Shown piece after piece: positions 42,683 through 52,387 of a stretch of 64,000 nucleotides of DNA (position 1 is its first letter; each line of letters starts with the position of its first letter). Under the pieces are notes generated by a model. That model was not told the DNA's origin. It did not search any database and saw only the letters and a list, made by a program, of their open reading frames with translations. Source of the stretch: Paranoxybacillus vitaminiphilus (GTDB lineage: Bacteria; Bacillota; Bacilli; Bacillales; Anoxybacillaceae); NCBI RefSeq assembly GCF_003259935.1, contig NZ_QLMH01000002.1:368551-432550 (forward strand). The letters run 5' to 3'. The translations under genes and the position numbers were made by a program.

Positions 42683-42884
42683 GAAGCTGACTCAAAAGCG
42701 AAGGATCAGACCTTACAACACAATATACAGCCATAATACGGCATAAATGAACTTATTGTGAAACGCACGTGAGGTCAAACTCTTATGAGACACCTCCTCA
42801 AACGCATTCACAATATATCGTTTATTGATCCAATGTTATGTCCTATCGTGTTGTAGGGCTGACACTTTGCATCGGTCAGCCTCT
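42683..42884. repeat. Dispersed palindromic element, copy 10, tandem with a partial second copy (3' of comEB)
   Basis: A full copy (42683 to about 42799: AGCTGACTCA, GGATCAGACC, CGTGAGGTC, TTATGAGACA) is followed by a second that lacks its left arm but keeps ACAATATATCG, GGGCTGACACTTTGC and GGTCAGCCTC. It fills the gap between comEC and comEB and ends 6 bp from the comEB stop. Confidence 0.8.
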
Positions 42885-42889
42885 TCGTT

Positions 42890-43351
42890 TTATGACTGAT
42901 TTAAAAAAGAAATGACTTTCGTTGAATCAAATGGAACTTGTTCAACATGAACGTTTGCTTGTTTAAAAAGTTCAATGGCAAAAGGGTGATTTTTATAATC
43001 CTGCGCATAATAAACCGCTTTAATGCCGCTTTGAATAATCGCTTTACAACAATGCAGGCATGGAAAATGGGTGACGTATATTTCCGCTCCCTCTGTCGGT
43101 ATGCCAAATTTTGCACATTGAATAATCGCATTCATTTCTGCATGAATGGTACGGACGCAGTGATTATCAATAACATAGCAGCCTTCGTCAATGCAATGAG
43201 CACCACCGGCAATCGAGCCATTATAGCCGCCGGCAATAATTCGTTTATCGCGCACAATGGTTGCACCGACAGCTAGGCGCGTACACGTGCTGCGCATCGC
43301 AAGCAAATGGCTTTGTGCCATAAAATATTGATCCCACGTAATTCGCTCCAT
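42890..43351 (-). CDS. comEB: ComE operon protein 2, dCMP deaminase family
   Basis: A 153-aa zinc deaminase of the dCMP/CDA fold: HAEMNAIIQC (catalytic HAE) near 69 and PCLHCCK near 97. It is shorter than B. subtilis ComEB (189 aa), which has a C-terminal extension. Not needed for DNA uptake in B. subtilis; probably nucleotide metabolism. 59 bp downstream of comEA. Confidence 0.93.
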   Translation of the reverse strand: MERITWDQYFMAQSHLLAMRSTCTRLAVGATIVRDKRIIAGGYNGSIAGGAHCIDEGCYVIDNHCVRTIHAEMNAIIQCAKFGIPTEGAEIYVTHFPCLHCCKAIIQSGIKAVYYAQDYKNHPFAIELFKQANVHVEQVPFDSTKVISFLNQS

Positions 43352-43410
43352 AAAGCCTCTCCCCTTGCATGAATAAGCTAGCTATAACAATAAGTTTAGC
43401 GGGATTTCAT

Positions 43411-44025
43411 TTATCGTACAACCACTTGTTCCTTTATTTTCTCCAGCGATTTCTCGCCAATCCCTGTCACATTTAATAAGTCTTCTATTTTTTGAAACGG
43501 TCCATGCTCTTCGCGGTAAGTGATAATCGCCGCCGCTTTTGCTGGACCGATGCCATGAAGCTGCTCGAGGTCTTCCAACGTTGCTGTATTAATGTTCACT
43601 TTTCCCTCGTTTGCAGCCGCGTCCGCTATTGAATCTGAAATGACAGAACCGCTTGCCTCTTCGCCGGCTTTGGGCACATAGATGACCATCTCGTCATGAA
43701 CTTTCGCCGCAAGATTGACCTTTGTTTGGTCTGCCTCCTTCGTAAACCCGCCTGCCAAGGCAATCACATCTTTTACCCGGTCTGTTTCTTCGACTTCGTA
43801 GACGCCCTGATGAACAACCGCTCCCTTAACATCTACGAATATAGTCGAAGCCGTTTTTTCGCCTTTTTCTTCTTTCTCGACTTCTATTGCTTCATTGGAA
43901 GCTACTGTTTCGCCTAAAAACCTTTGTTCACCGTCATATCGCTTTTGGGTAAACCAAAGTAACGCAACAACAGCCAATGACAGTAAAATGTATAACTGCT
44001 TTTTATATTTTTTTATCATCTCCAC
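43411..44025 (-). CDS. comEA: Competence DNA receptor ComEA
   Basis: A 204-aa protein with an N-terminal membrane anchor (about 8-25), a flexible charged linker, a SLBB-like domain (FVDVKGAVVHQGVYEV), and two helix-hairpin-helix motifs at the C-terminus (LHGIGPAKAAAI, VTGIGEKSLEKI) that bind double-stranded DNA. GTG 44025 has AGGGTGG at 8 bp and gives the B. subtilis length; ATG 44019 is the alternative. Confidence 0.94.
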   Translation of the reverse strand: MEMIKKYKKQLYILLSLAVVALLWFTQKRYDGEQRFLGETVASNEAIEVEKEEKGEKTASTIFVDVKGAVVHQGVYEVEETDRVKDVIALAGGFTKEADQTKVNLAAKVHDEMVIYVPKAGEEASGSVISDSIADAAANEGKVNINTATLEDLEQLHGIGPAKAAAIITYREEHGPFQKIEDLLNVTGIGEKSLEKIKEQVVVR

Positions 44026-44126
44026 TTTTTGCACCACCCTTTCCAATTTAAGCATAAAAACGCACTATTTCTCATACATATCGTTTAGAAGGGAAGCATC
44101 GGTTTCTCGTAAAGGAGGATTGACTA

Positions 44127-44957
44127 GTGAATATAGGGTTTATTGGAACGGGAAACATGGGGAAAATTTTGCTTGAAGCTTTTATTGAAGCAAAAGCAGT
44201 AGAGCCAAGCCAGCTTGTGATTACAAACAGAACGATTGCTAAGGCGATGGATATACAAAAAAACTATCTGGAAATGAAAGTCGTTTCAAGCGGAGAAGAA
44301 GTGATTGAACAAGCCGAGCTTATTTTTATATGCATCAAACCGTTGGACATTCACCCCCTTTTAGTTCGCTTATCTTCCCGCTTAACAGCGCAGCATTGCA
44401 TCGTTTCGATTACAAGCCCGATTACAGTCAAACAGCTCGAATCGCTTGTTCCTTGTTATGTTGCGCGGGTGATTCCAAGCATTAATAATCGGGCTCTTGC
44501 CGGCAGTTCGCTTGTTACATTTAGCGAGCGATGTGCACCACATTACCGAATGTATATCGAACATTTATTTAAAAAAATTTCTCAACCTTCCTATATCACA
44601 GAAGACATTACAAGAATCGCTTCTGACATTGCAAGTTGCGGACCAGCATTTTTTAGTTATTTACTACAGCGCTTTATTGAAGCGGCTGTGCAAAAAACAG
44701 CCATTACAAAAGAGCAAGCGACGATGCTGGCAAGCGACATGATTATCGGATTAGGGGAATTATTGAAAAAAAGAGTATATACCCTTCCGACGTTACAAGA
44801 AAAAGTGTGCGTAAAAGGAGGAATTACAGGCGAAGGCATCCAAGTTCTAGAAAAAGAGCTTGGGGAGATATTTGAACACATTTTTGAAAAAACGCATGAA
44901 AAATTTCGCGAAGATATTGAACAAGTGAAAAAACAATTCGATAGCAATATTCTATAA
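44127..44957 (+). CDS. comER: ComER, pyrroline-5-carboxylate reductase-like protein
   Basis: A 276-aa protein with an N-terminal Rossmann motif GFIGTGNMG and the ProC-like C-terminal dimer domain. The GTG start has GGAGG at 7 bp. Divergent from comEA, as in B. subtilis. ComER is dispensable for competence in B. subtilis and has been tied to sporulation and biofilm timing in Bacillus; enzymatic activity is not shown by the sequence. Confidence 0.92.
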   Translation: MNIGFIGTGNMGKILLEAFIEAKAVEPSQLVITNRTIAKAMDIQKNYLEMKVVSSGEEVIEQAELIFICIKPLDIHPLLVRLSSRLTAQHCIVSITSPITVKQLESLVPCYVARVIPSINNRALAGSSLVTFSERCAPHYRMYIEHLFKKISQPSYITEDITRIASDIASCGPAFFSYLLQRFIEAAVQKTAITKEQATMLASDMIIGLGELLKKRVYTLPTLQEKVCVKGGITGEGIQVLEKELGEIFEHIFEKTHEKFREDIEQVKKQFDSNIL

Positions 44958-44993
44958 AGATGAGAAAATTCCTTCTTACATTTCATAAAAAAT

Positions 44994-45094
44994 GGGCTGA
45001 CCCGTAAGTGTCTGACCTCACGCACAATTCACAATATAGCTTATTTTTACAATATCGTGTTGCGGGGTCTGACACTTTGCTTGAGGGACAGCCT
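44994..45094. repeat. Dispersed palindromic element, copy 11 (comER / yqeM)
   Basis: About 101 bp with a short centre (ACAATATAG ... ATATCGTGTTGCGGGG). Outer arms GGGCTGACCC and GGGACAGCC, inner arm AAGTGTCTGACCTCACG. It lies between convergent stops of comER and yqeM, abutting the latter. Confidence 0.85.
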
Positions 45095-45837
45095 TATTTT
45101 TTAGCAACGAAAAAAATTCTCTCTGATGTTTCAGTTGGAAATTCGCCGGTAAAATCGGCGCTAATGTCCAACACTTCAAAACCAGTGGACAAAAGCCATT
45201 GTTGATATCGCTCAACCTCATACGTACGTTGTATATGCCATTCATCGAAACGTTCATACATACCGTTAGACTGCTGAACAAAGAAAGTAAGCTCATGTTC
45301 TACACTGTACGGAACATCTCCAGGGAAACAATTCCAAATATAACTGATTTTCTCTTCATTGTTTGCAAATGTTTGATTCGCAAACAGATGCTCCATCTTA
45401 TAGATGGAATGAACATCAAACATGAACAAGCCTCCGTCATGCAGATGCTCATAAATACGGGCAAATGTTTGTCTGACTTCTGCTTCATTTTGCAAATAAT
45501 TAAGAGAATCACAAAAAATGACGACGCAATCAAATAGAGCAAATCCTTCTAGTTCCGTCATATTTTGCTGAAAAAATTCAACCCGTACCCCGCTTTCCTC
45601 TGCCTTTGCTTGGGCAACCGTCAGCATATCTTCTGACAAGTCAATTCCTGTTACTTGAAAGCCGTCTTGGGCAAGCCGTACCGAAAGCTCGCCCGTACCG
45701 CAGCCAACATCAAGCAAACGCGCAGAGCTGGTTCGGCCGTATTGTTTTATTTTTCTTTTTACAAAATCCCGCCATGCTTCATACGGAGCATCCTTCATTA
45801 AATAGTCGTACAAATAGGCAAATTGTTCGTACGCCAT
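45094..45837 (-). CDS. yqeM: Class I SAM-dependent methyltransferase YqeM
   Basis: A 247-aa methyltransferase with motif I LLDVGCGTGELSVRLA near 41 and FDCVVIFCDSLNYL near 100. Last gene of the yqeG-to-yqeM operon. The start overlaps the rsfS stop by one base. The substrate is unknown. Confidence 0.92.
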   Translation of the reverse strand: MAYEQFAYLYDYLMKDAPYEAWRDFVKRKIKQYGRTSSARLLDVGCGTGELSVRLAQDGFQVTGIDLSEDMLTVAQAKAEESGVRVEFFQQNMTELEGFALFDCVVIFCDSLNYLQNEAEVRQTFARIYEHLHDGGLFMFDVHSIYKMEHLFANQTFANNEEKISYIWNCFPGDVPYSVEHELTFFVQQSNGMYERFDEWHIQRTYEVERYQQWLLSTGFEVLDISADFTGEFPTETSERIFFVAKK

Positions 45838-46190
45838 TACTGTAAATCACTCGCTAAATCCTCAAGCGGTGCATCGCCCCAAAGGCGCTCTAAATTATAA
45901 TAAGCGCGTTCATCTTTATGAAACACATGGACAACAACATCGCCTAAATCGACTAAAATCCACTTTGCTTCGTCAAATCCTTCTAAACGTTTGACAGGAA
46001 TTTGCTGTTCTTCTGCCTTTTCTTTAATTTCCCGCGCAATGGCCTGAACTTGCTTTTCCGAGTTGCCATGACAAATCATAAAATAATCAGCAACAAGGGA
46101 AATGCCCTTCATATTTAATGCCACAATATCTTCTGCTTTTTTATCATCTGCGGCTTTTACGGCTACACTTAAAATTTCACGTTCTGTCAT
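45837..46190 (-). CDS. rsfS: Ribosomal silencing factor RsfS
   Basis: A 117-aa Iojap family protein. It binds L14 on the 50S subunit and blocks subunit joining under starvation. The family core (VADYFMICHGNSEKQVQAIA and WILVDLGDVVVHVF) is complete. Overlaps yqeK by 4 bp and yqeM by 1 bp. Confidence 0.96.
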   Translation of the reverse strand: MTEREILSVAVKAADDKKAEDIVALNMKGISLVADYFMICHGNSEKQVQAIAREIKEKAEEQQIPVKRLEGFDEAKWILVDLGDVVVHVFHKDERAYYNLERLWGDAPLEDLASDLQ

Positions 46191-46765
46191 CTAGCTTCTT
46201 CCCCCTTCACTTCCATAATTAATGAATTATACGTATAAAACGTATCAGGATAGATGGTTTGATTTTTGTTCATCAAAAATTGAATCGTATTTTTCAGGGC
46301 TTTTATTAACGCTTTATTTAAATCTTGCTTAGCCAATTCACGGACTTCGTCCACTCCCGGAAAAATGCGTCCCGGTTCAATATAATCAGCTAAATATACG
46401 ATTTTTTCAAGCAGCGTCATATTAGGGCGTCCTGATGTATGATAGCGAATCGCATCTAATATTTCTACATCGCTGATGCCTGCTTCTTTCTCGACTAAAT
46501 ATGCCCCAACCGGTGCATGCCAAAGCTCTGTATTATATAAAAGCAAATCTTTTGGCATATTTTGCTCTAAAATGATTCGCTTCATCTCTTCTTTCGGGCG
46601 AAATTTTGCATAATCATGGAAAATGGCCGCTAATTCCGCCTTTTTCACGTCAGCGCCATATTGTTCTGCTAAGGCAACGGCTGTCTCCATGACACCGATT
46701 GTATGCTGATAACGATGTTCCGTTAGTTGTTTTTTAACCATTTCCAACGCTTCATGTCGCTCCAT
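46187..46765 (-). CDS. yqeK: HD-domain Ap4A hydrolase YqeK
   Basis: A 192-aa HD phosphohydrolase: [13 protein letters not shown] supplies the first His, IFHDYAK the HD pair, and [10 protein letters not shown] a later ligand. Family members symmetrically cleave diadenosine tetraphosphate. The start (MERHEAL) follows GAGGAG. It overlaps the end of nadD by 14 bp. Confidence 0.94.
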   Translation of the reverse strand: MERHEALEMVKKQLTEHRYQHTIGVMETAVALAEQYGADVKKAELAAIFHDYAKFRPKEEMKRIILEQNMPKDLLLYNTELWHAPVGAYLVEKEAGISDVEILDAIRYHTSGRPNMTLLEKIVYLADYIEPGRIFPGVDEVRELAKQDLNKALIKALKNTIQFLMNKNQTIYPDTFYTYNSLIMEVKGEEAR

Positions 46766-47324
46766 ATAACTTCTTCTCCTCAATGTATAATTTTACGCTC
46801 TCCGGCACTAAATATTTAATGCTTTTTCCTGTTTGAATCCGCTTGCGAATTAAGGAAGAGGAGACACCAAACTCCGGGACTTCCACTTCAATAATCGGAT
46901 AAGAAGTCTCAAGCGAAAAGCCCGGACGTTTAACACCGACAAATGTGACAAGCTGCATGAGCTCATCAATTTTATACCAATTCGGCAAATATTCAACCAT
47001 ATCAGCACCAATAATAAAATAAAATTCGTAGTTTTTATATATATGTTTGATCTGGCAAATCGTTTCATACGTATAAGACGGGCCTTCTCTTTCCAGTTCA
47101 ATCGTTTGAATTTTAAACTGCGGATGATCGCTAATCGCTAACTCAAGCATTTTCAAGCGATCCGAGCTGTCCGTTACTTTTTTTCCTTGTTTATGAGGAG
47201 GGATACGGTTTGGCATAAACCATATTTCAGACAAATCTAAAAATGTTAACACTTCATTCGCCATTAATAAATGGCCGTTATGCGGCGGGTCAAATGTTCC
47301 GCCGAAAATGCCGATTTTTTTCAC
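46752..47324 (-). CDS. nadD: Nicotinate-nucleotide adenylyltransferase
   Basis: A 190-aa enzyme of NAD synthesis (NaMN + ATP to NaAD). [11 protein letters not shown] is near 8-18 and the C-terminal [11 protein letters not shown] carries the ISSTxxR-type motif. The GTG start at 47324 has GGGAGGGAGAG just upstream and gives the B. subtilis length; the ORF can be read further to 47429, but that runs into yhbY. Confidence 0.95.
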   Translation of the reverse strand: MKKIGIFGGTFDPPHNGHLLMANEVLTFLDLSEIWFMPNRIPPHKQGKKVTDSSDRLKMLELAISDHPQFKIQTIELEREGPSYTYETICQIKHIYKNYEFYFIIGADMVEYLPNWYKIDELMQLVTFVGVKRPGFSLETSYPIIEVEVPEFGVSSSLIRKRIQTGKSIKYLVPESVKLYIEEKKLYGAT

Positions 47325-47352
47325 CTCTCTCCCTCCCCATAAGTGCTTTTTA

Positions 47353-47646
47353 TTAACTTGGCAGCACAATTTGCTTATTTTCTTTTGATTCTTTATATAA
47401 AACGATGACATTGCCGATAATTTGTACAAGTTCCGCCTGCGCCCCTTCAGCTAATTGGCGCGCTACCGTTTCGCGGTCCTCTTCACAGTTTTGCAGCACG
47501 CTCACTTTAATTAATTCACGCGCTTCTAAGGCATCAACGATTTGTTTAATCATATTCTCGTTAACGCCCCCTTTTCCCACTTGAAAAATGGGATTTAAAT
47601 GATGGGCTTTTGCCCGCAAAAACCGTTTTTGTTTACCTGTCAGCAT
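47353..47646 (-). CDS. yhbY: YhbY family RNA-binding protein
   Basis: A 97-aa CRM-domain protein with the [19 protein letters not shown] signature (GKGG near 24). Associated with pre-50S particles. B. subtilis yqeI. Placed 6 bp after aroE. Confidence 0.95.
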   Translation of the reverse strand: MLTGKQKRFLRAKAHHLNPIFQVGKGGVNENMIKQIVDALEARELIKVSVLQNCEEDRETVARQLAEGAQAELVQIIGNVIVLYKESKENKQIVLPS

Positions 47647-47652
47647 GTTTTT

Positions 47653-48486
47653 TTAACCTCCCAGCTGTTGAATAACCATTTGTTTCATTCTGGCTGTATC
47701 AGGAAAAATGCCTGTCCATTTTTCAAACGCTAATGCTCCTTGATAAACGAACATTCCTACACCGTTTTGCGTGATTGCTCCGCACCGCTTTGCCTCTTTT
47801 AACAACATTGTTTCCAACGGATTGTATATAATATCACTTACAACCGTACCCTTCCTTAAATTGTCGAGTGAAAGAGGCATCTCTTCTACATTAGGATACA
47901 TTCCAACTGATGTTGTATTGATGATAATATCGTAATTCCCTAACAACTGTTGTGCCTCATGAATGGAATAAGCCCGCGACAAAACAGGAATGGTTCTCTC
48001 ATGAATCAGTTCCTCTGCTTTACTCACCGTGCGATTGCAGAGATCGATACATGCCGCTTTACTGCGTGCAAGCGAAAAATAAATTCCTCTTGCTGCTCCG
48101 CCGGCGCCGATAAGTAAAATGTGTTTTCCTTCCAGTTTAATGTTCAGCTCTTCGCATAATGCACGGACAAATCCCTCTCCGTCGGTATTATAGCCAATAA
48201 GACGGCCATTTTCATTCACAACCGTATTGACCGCACCGATTTGCAAGGCCATTTCATCGATTTCATCCAAAAAGGGAATAATCGCTGTTTTATGAGGAAT
48301 CGTGACATTAAAACCGGCTATTCCAAGCGCCTTCATCCCCTGAACCGCGTCTTTCAGATGCTCTTTTTCGACGTGAAATGCATGATAATATGCATCAATG
48401 CCAGCTCGCTTAAACGCATCGTTATGCATAAGCGGTGACATTGAATGATGGATCGGACAGCCAATCACCCCAAATAGTTTTCTCAT
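47653..48486 (-). CDS. aroE: Shikimate dehydrogenase
   Basis: A 277-aa NADPH enzyme reducing 3-dehydroshikimate in aromatic amino acid synthesis. It shows the substrate motif GFNVTIPHK (catalytic Lys near 65), NTDGEGF near 103, and the dinucleotide motif GAGGAARGI near 127. The start is MRKLFGVIG with GGGGGAGAGG upstream. Called aroD in B. subtilis maps. Confidence 0.96.
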   Translation of the reverse strand: MRKLFGVIGCPIHHSMSPLMHNDAFKRAGIDAYYHAFHVEKEHLKDAVQGMKALGIAGFNVTIPHKTAIIPFLDEIDEMALQIGAVNTVVNENGRLIGYNTDGEGFVRALCEELNIKLEGKHILLIGAGGAARGIYFSLARSKAACIDLCNRTVSKAEELIHERTIPVLSRAYSIHEAQQLLGNYDIIINTTSVGMYPNVEEMPLSLDNLRKGTVVSDIIYNPLETMLLKEAKRCGAITQNGVGMFVYQGALAFEKWTGIFPDTARMKQMVIQQLGG

Positions 48487-48506
48487 TTCCTCTCCCCCTG
48501 ACATTT

Positions 48507-49613
48507 TTAAATTAACGATTTCCGCAAAATGACGTTTACTCCTTTTGGAACGTAGGCAACGATTTGTGCCCCCGGCTCATTGCATGTCACCCAGCCAAGA
48601 CCGGAAAAAACAATATCCGTTTTTGGTTCTTTAATCGTGAAAGAGTGAGCGACTAACGGCGGAAACTGCTCCATATAACTTGCCCGCGGCGGCTGCAGCA
48701 ATTCACCGCGCTGTTTTTCATATAAATGATCCGCCTTTTCAAGTTTTGTTCGATGAATGTTTAATTCATTGGAGAAATAGCAAACAAACGAACGCCGGCC
48801 CCCTTTTACATAGTCAAGACGGGCAAGACCGCCAAAAAACAACGTCTGGCTTTCATTTAATTGGTATACTTTCGGTTTAATTTCTTTTTTTGGCGTGATT
48901 ATTTTTAAATCTTTCTTGTCTACATAGTGAGCCATTTGATGATGATTAATAATTCCCGGCGTATCATACATCACTGCTCCGTCTTCTAACGGAATCTCAA
49001 TCATATCGAGCGTTGTCCCCGGAAAATGCGAAGTCGTAATGACATTCCCTTCGCCGGTCACTTCTTTTATAATCCGGTTGATGAACGTAGATTTACCTAC
49101 GTTCGTACATCCAACAACATACACATCTTTCCCGAAGCGATAATGGTCAATCGCTTCCATCACTTTTTTCATGCCGATTCCTTTTTCAGCGCTTATTAAA
49201 AACACGTCGACTGGCTTTAATCCCAAATCCTTGGCTGATTTCTTCATCCAATGAATGAGTTTCGGATATTTTACCGATTTCGGCAGCAAATCCACTTTAT
49301 TTCCAACAAGCAAAATATTGTTTTTACCGACAAAACGGTGCAATCCTGGCAGCCAGCTGCCATTAAAATCAAAAATATCCACAATTTTAACGACAAGACC
49401 GTCTGACTTCCCAATTTCGTGTAAAATTTTTAAGAAATCATCATCTGCCAGCGAAACGTCTTGAACCTCATTATAATGCTTTAGCCGAAAACAACGTTGA
49501 CAAATAACCGTTTCCTTTTCCAGCGCAGCAGGGGGGGCATACCCGATTTGCTTTTCATCCTCCGTTTGAATTTGTACCCCACATCCAACGCAGCGAATCA
49601 GTTGTTGTTCCAC
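48507..49613 (-). CDS. yqeH: Ribosome biogenesis GTPase YqeH
   Basis: A 368-aa circularly permuted GTPase needed for 30S assembly. Zinc finger CVGC ... CQRC at about 9-38. Then G4 NKVD, G5 SAE, G1 GCTNVGKST (near 168), and G3 DTPG (near 215), in the permuted order. The C-terminal domain binds RNA. The GTG start at 49613 lies 7 bp after GGGAGG; ATG 49619 is too close to it. 2 bp after yqeG. Confidence 0.96.
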   Translation of the reverse strand: MEQQLIRCVGCGVQIQTEDEKQIGYAPPAALEKETVICQRCFRLKHYNEVQDVSLADDDFLKILHEIGKSDGLVVKIVDIFDFNGSWLPGLHRFVGKNNILLVGNKVDLLPKSVKYPKLIHWMKKSAKDLGLKPVDVFLISAEKGIGMKKVMEAIDHYRFGKDVYVVGCTNVGKSTFINRIIKEVTGEGNVITTSHFPGTTLDMIEIPLEDGAVMYDTPGIINHHQMAHYVDKKDLKIITPKKEIKPKVYQLNESQTLFFGGLARLDYVKGGRRSFVCYFSNELNIHRTKLEKADHLYEKQRGELLQPPRASYMEQFPPLVAHSFTIKEPKTDIVFSGLGWVTCNEPGAQIVAYVPKGVNVILRKSLI

Positions 49614-49615
49614 AC

Positions 49616-50131
49616 TCATTCCTCCCAATAAATCATACCTTTTCGTTTCATCATATTTAAAATTTTCCGCTCAATTTTCCGATTAATGCGGGTGAAAAAT
49701 CCATCTGTATCAGCAACCGGCACAACTAAAATCGTATGTACGCCAAACCGATTTCCTCCTAACACATCTGTCAATAATTGATCACCAATGACGACAATTT
49801 CCTCTTTTTTTAATTTCATGAGCTGTAACGCCCGCCAAAAAGCGCGCGTTAACGGTTTCCGTGCCTCGAAAATAAACGGGATATTTAACGGTTCTGCAAA
49901 CGATTTTACCCGCTTTTCGTTATTATTCGATACAATCGTGATTTGAATGCCATGATTTCGCATATTTTCGAACCATTTCACCAAATCTGGAGTAGCCGTC
50001 GGGCGGTCCCATTCGATAAGCGTATTATCAAGATCGGTAATAATTCCTTTAATTCCTTTTTCTTTCAAGGCTTCCGGAGTAATATCAAAAATGCTTTTGA
50101 CATGCTCATTAGGCAAAAAATACCGCAGCAT
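49616..50131 (-). CDS. yqeG: HAD-superfamily phosphatase YqeG
   Basis: A 171-aa HAD phosphatase, subfamily IIIA. Motif I DLDNTLIEWD near 35, motif II VSNN near 68, motif III/IV GDQLLTDVLGGN near 118. Similar to phosphatidylglycerophosphatase-like YqeG proteins; the substrate is uncertain. First gene of the yqeG-yqeM operon. Confidence 0.94.
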   Translation of the reverse strand: MLRYFLPNEHVKSIFDITPEALKEKGIKGIITDLDNTLIEWDRPTATPDLVKWFENMRNHGIQITIVSNNNEKRVKSFAEPLNIPFIFEARKPLTRAFWRALQLMKLKKEEIVVIGDQLLTDVLGGNRFGVHTILVVPVADTDGFFTRINRKIERKILNMMKRKGMIYWEE

Positions 50132-50270
50132 CACGTTTACACCTTCACTTTTCTATAACATTAAACCTTTAAACATGATACATAATTTTTTGTATCGTTT
50201 CAAAACAAACTTTGACAAATATATACACGCTAAAAAAAACTTTCGACAAACATTCAGCTTTTTCAACATC

Positions 50271-50370
50271 TGTGGATAAATTTATTCACATTATCCATAC
50301 ATATTTCATCACTTATTCCCACAATTATAAACATAATTTCCACAACTTATCCACGAAAGGATGTGGATAA
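50271..50370. promoter_or_regulatory. DnaA-box cluster upstream of sda
   Basis: Perfect TGTGGATAA at 50271-50279 and 50362-50370. Single-mismatch boxes TTATTCACA (50282), TTATCCATA (50291) and TTATCCACG (50347). A weaker TTATTCCCA is at 50313. In B. subtilis sda is activated by DnaA through such boxes, linking replication status to sporulation. The two perfect boxes point the same way. Confidence 0.9.
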
Positions 50371-50378
50371 AAGAACGG

Positions 50379-50407
50379 TTGTTCTATCATGTTAATCATG
50401 ATAAATT
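50379..50407 (+). promoter_or_regulatory. Putative sda promoter with palindrome in the spacer
   Basis: TTGTTC, 17 bp, TAAATT. The spacer holds TATCATG-TTAAT-CATGATA (50385-50403), a perfect inverted repeat that could bind a regulator. About 70 bp of leader precede the sda ATG. Confidence 0.5.
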
Positions 50408-50473
50408 ATAAATAACTTACCATTATATGTATTTTTATATCCATCCATTCCATATTTGAAAGGAGTTTCTATC

Positions 50474-50614
50474 ATGAAAAATTTATCAGATGAACTGCTG
50501 ATTGAATCTTACTATAAAGCAATAGAGCTTAAATTAAGTCCTGATTTTATTGAATTAATTGAGAGAGAAATTTTCCGCCGCTCGTTAACCCCTAAAATTA
50601 AGCTCTCCTCATAA
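50474..50614 (+). CDS. sda: Sporulation histidine kinase inhibitor Sda
   Basis: 46 residues: [20 protein letters not shown] then [14 protein letters not shown], the helical hairpin that blocks KinA/KinB autophosphorylation when replication is perturbed. AAAGGAG precedes the ATG. DnaA boxes lie upstream. It lies in its conserved place next to yqeG. Confidence 0.95.
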   Translation: MKNLSDELLIESYYKAIELKLSPDFIELIEREIFRRSLTPKIKLSS

Positions 50615-50642
50615 TGAGCCAAGAAGAGGCTCTATTTTTTTT
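50615..50642. terminator. Terminator between sda and psd
   Basis: GAGCC-aagaa-GAGGCTC with a T-run of eight on the plus strand. The convergent psd stop follows at once. Confidence 0.8.
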
Positions 50643-51424
50643 TACTGTTTTAAATAGCCGATTCTTTCACCGACTTTGATATCCATTGGCACTTTGATTG
50701 CTGGATCAAGTTCAAATGCATCCTTTTCAAATAACAACACGACCGTTGAACCAAAAGAAAAATAAGCCATTTCTTCTCCCTTTGTAAGATATTCGTCTTT
50801 ATGCGTCAATTCAATGCTGTTTACAAACATCGCTCCTACTTTTACAATCGCTGTATGCTTTCCGTTCACATTTACTTCAGTAATCAGACGATAGTTTTTT
50901 GATAAAGGTGCCTTTCCATATTTTAAACCTAGCCGATTCACCGGGTATGATTTTTTACCAAGTGACCACTGATTCGTAATCACACCAGATATTGGGCTAT
51001 GTATGCGGTGATAATGACTCGGGCTTAAATATAAAATAATAAACAATCCGTTTAAATATTTTTCCGCTGCTTGATTGCTTCCAAGCATTTCTTGAACAGA
51101 ATAAGTTTTTCCTTTAACCGTGATTTCTTTTGTTTTAGTAATCGTTCCAACATCTTCAATGACAGCATCCACAGGGCTAATCACGCTGTTTTCTGCTTTG
51201 TCAATCGGTCTGATTCCCTGCTTTAACTTACGAATAAACAATTGTTGCAATGTTTTGTATTGTTTTAAATTTTTTTCCATTTCGCTTTGGTTAATGCAAT
51301 AAATTTTTGCATAAGATGGAATAAGTAACGCGCTGAGCCGCGATTTAGTAAATAACGCAATTAGTTTTGAAGACAAGGAATGATTGGTAAGTTCAATAAA
51401 TAAACGATAAAACAATTTTAACAA
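50642..51424 (-). CDS. psd: Phosphatidylserine decarboxylase proenzyme
   Basis: A 260-aa membrane-associated enzyme making phosphatidylethanolamine. The self-cleavage motif is FGST (near 228), where the serine becomes the pyruvoyl group. The conserved PVDAVIEDVG and HYHRIHSPISG segments are present. Divergent from pssA, which supplies its substrate; in B. subtilis the two are in one operon. Confidence 0.96.
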   Translation of the reverse strand: MLKLFYRLFIELTNHSLSSKLIALFTKSRLSALLIPSYAKIYCINQSEMEKNLKQYKTLQQLFIRKLKQGIRPIDKAENSVISPVDAVIEDVGTITKTKEITVKGKTYSVQEMLGSNQAAEKYLNGLFIILYLSPSHYHRIHSPISGVITNQWSLGKKSYPVNRLGLKYGKAPLSKNYRLITEVNVNGKHTAIVKVGAMFVNSIELTHKDEYLTKGEEMAYFSFGSTVVLLFEKDAFELDPAIKVPMDIKVGERIGYLKQ

Positions 51425-51542
51425 GCCTAATTCCCTCCGTTTTTGAAAGAATCATTTTACTACTTTCCATATTATAAATAAAACGTTTATAATTGAAGTA
51501 CACAACGTTCCGCGTCCCATCACTAAAAAGGAGTGAGGAGAA

Positions 51543-52082
51543 ATGTTTTTATCGGATTATCTGGATCACACTTTAAAAAAATTAAAAGCCCATACAGCGA
51601 ATGCATTAACATTAATCAACCTTTCCTTAGGCGGATTTTCGATTCTTTTTACATTAAAAGGACAATTAAACGTAAGTGTGCTGCTTATTTTTTTGGCTGC
51701 TCTTGCTGACCGATTTGATGGGACCGTGGCGCGGAAATTAAATATTGAATCGGAGCTCGGCAAACAATTGGATTCAATGAGTGATATTATATCATTTGGA
51801 GCGGCACCTTCACTATTACTTTATCAAGGCTTATTGCATGAATTTGGCGTTCCCGGTGCATTTTTCACGATTTTATATATTGGCTGCGGAGCATTTCGTC
51901 TTGCCCGTTTCAACATTACGGAAAATAACGGATATTTTTCGGGACTCCCTATCACCGCAGCAGGAGTACTGCTAACATTAAGCTATTTAACGATTCATTA
52001 TTTTCCACCGCAATTTTTTATCTTTCTAATGATTATCTTATCATTTTTAATGGTAAGTACGTTTAAGCTAAAAAAAGTTTAA
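51543..52082 (+). CDS. pssA: CDP-diacylglycerol-serine O-phosphatidyltransferase
   Basis: A 179-aa membrane CDP-alcohol phosphotransferase: DRFDGTVAR ... GKQLDSMSD is the D-x2-DG-x2-AR-x8-G-x3-D-x3-D signature. Five or six hydrophobic helices. Makes phosphatidylserine. GAGTGAGGAG precedes the ATG. Divergent from psd with 118 bp between. Confidence 0.95.
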   Translation: MFLSDYLDHTLKKLKAHTANALTLINLSLGGFSILFTLKGQLNVSVLLIFLAALADRFDGTVARKLNIESELGKQLDSMSDIISFGAAPSLLLYQGLLHEFGVPGAFFTILYIGCGAFRLARFNITENNGYFSGLPITAAGVLLTLSYLTIHYFPPQFFIFLMIILSFLMVSTFKLKKV

Positions 52083-52090
52083 CTATCAAA

Positions 52091-52192
52091 GGACTGTCTC
52101 ATAAGCGATCCAAACAATTACAGTGTTTATGGGTTGTTATTTTCCAAAACCCATAGATATTGTAATTGAGGAAGCTGTGAGGCAGCCTTTTT
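52091..52192. repeat. Related hairpin element, copy 12 (3' of pssA)
   Basis: Outer arms GGACTGTCTCATAAG and GTGAGGCAGCC fit the family, but the inner arms are different: CAATTACAGTGTTTATGGGTT pairs imperfectly with AACCCATAGATATTGTAATTG. A T-run follows on the plus strand. It behaves as the pssA terminator. The remaining gap to motA (52193-52387) is AT-rich; I see no gene or clear promoter in it. Confidence 0.65.
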
Positions 52193-52387
52193 AATTTACA
52201 TGTTATTCATACTAAATTCCCTTTTCAAAGCAACGTATTAATTATATGATAAATTTGGATGAGCAATATTTTCCTATTCATCATTGTGGAAGTCATTTTT
52301 TAACTTTTATAAAATGAATCAAACAAGCAGCATGCCCAACTACTAAATTTTATACTAACATCTTGACCAATACATAGAGGTGATTAT

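Noticed and set aside
52200..52380. SigD-type promoter for motAB
   Set aside because: I looked for TAAA followed by GCCGATAT at about 15 bp and found only poor matches.
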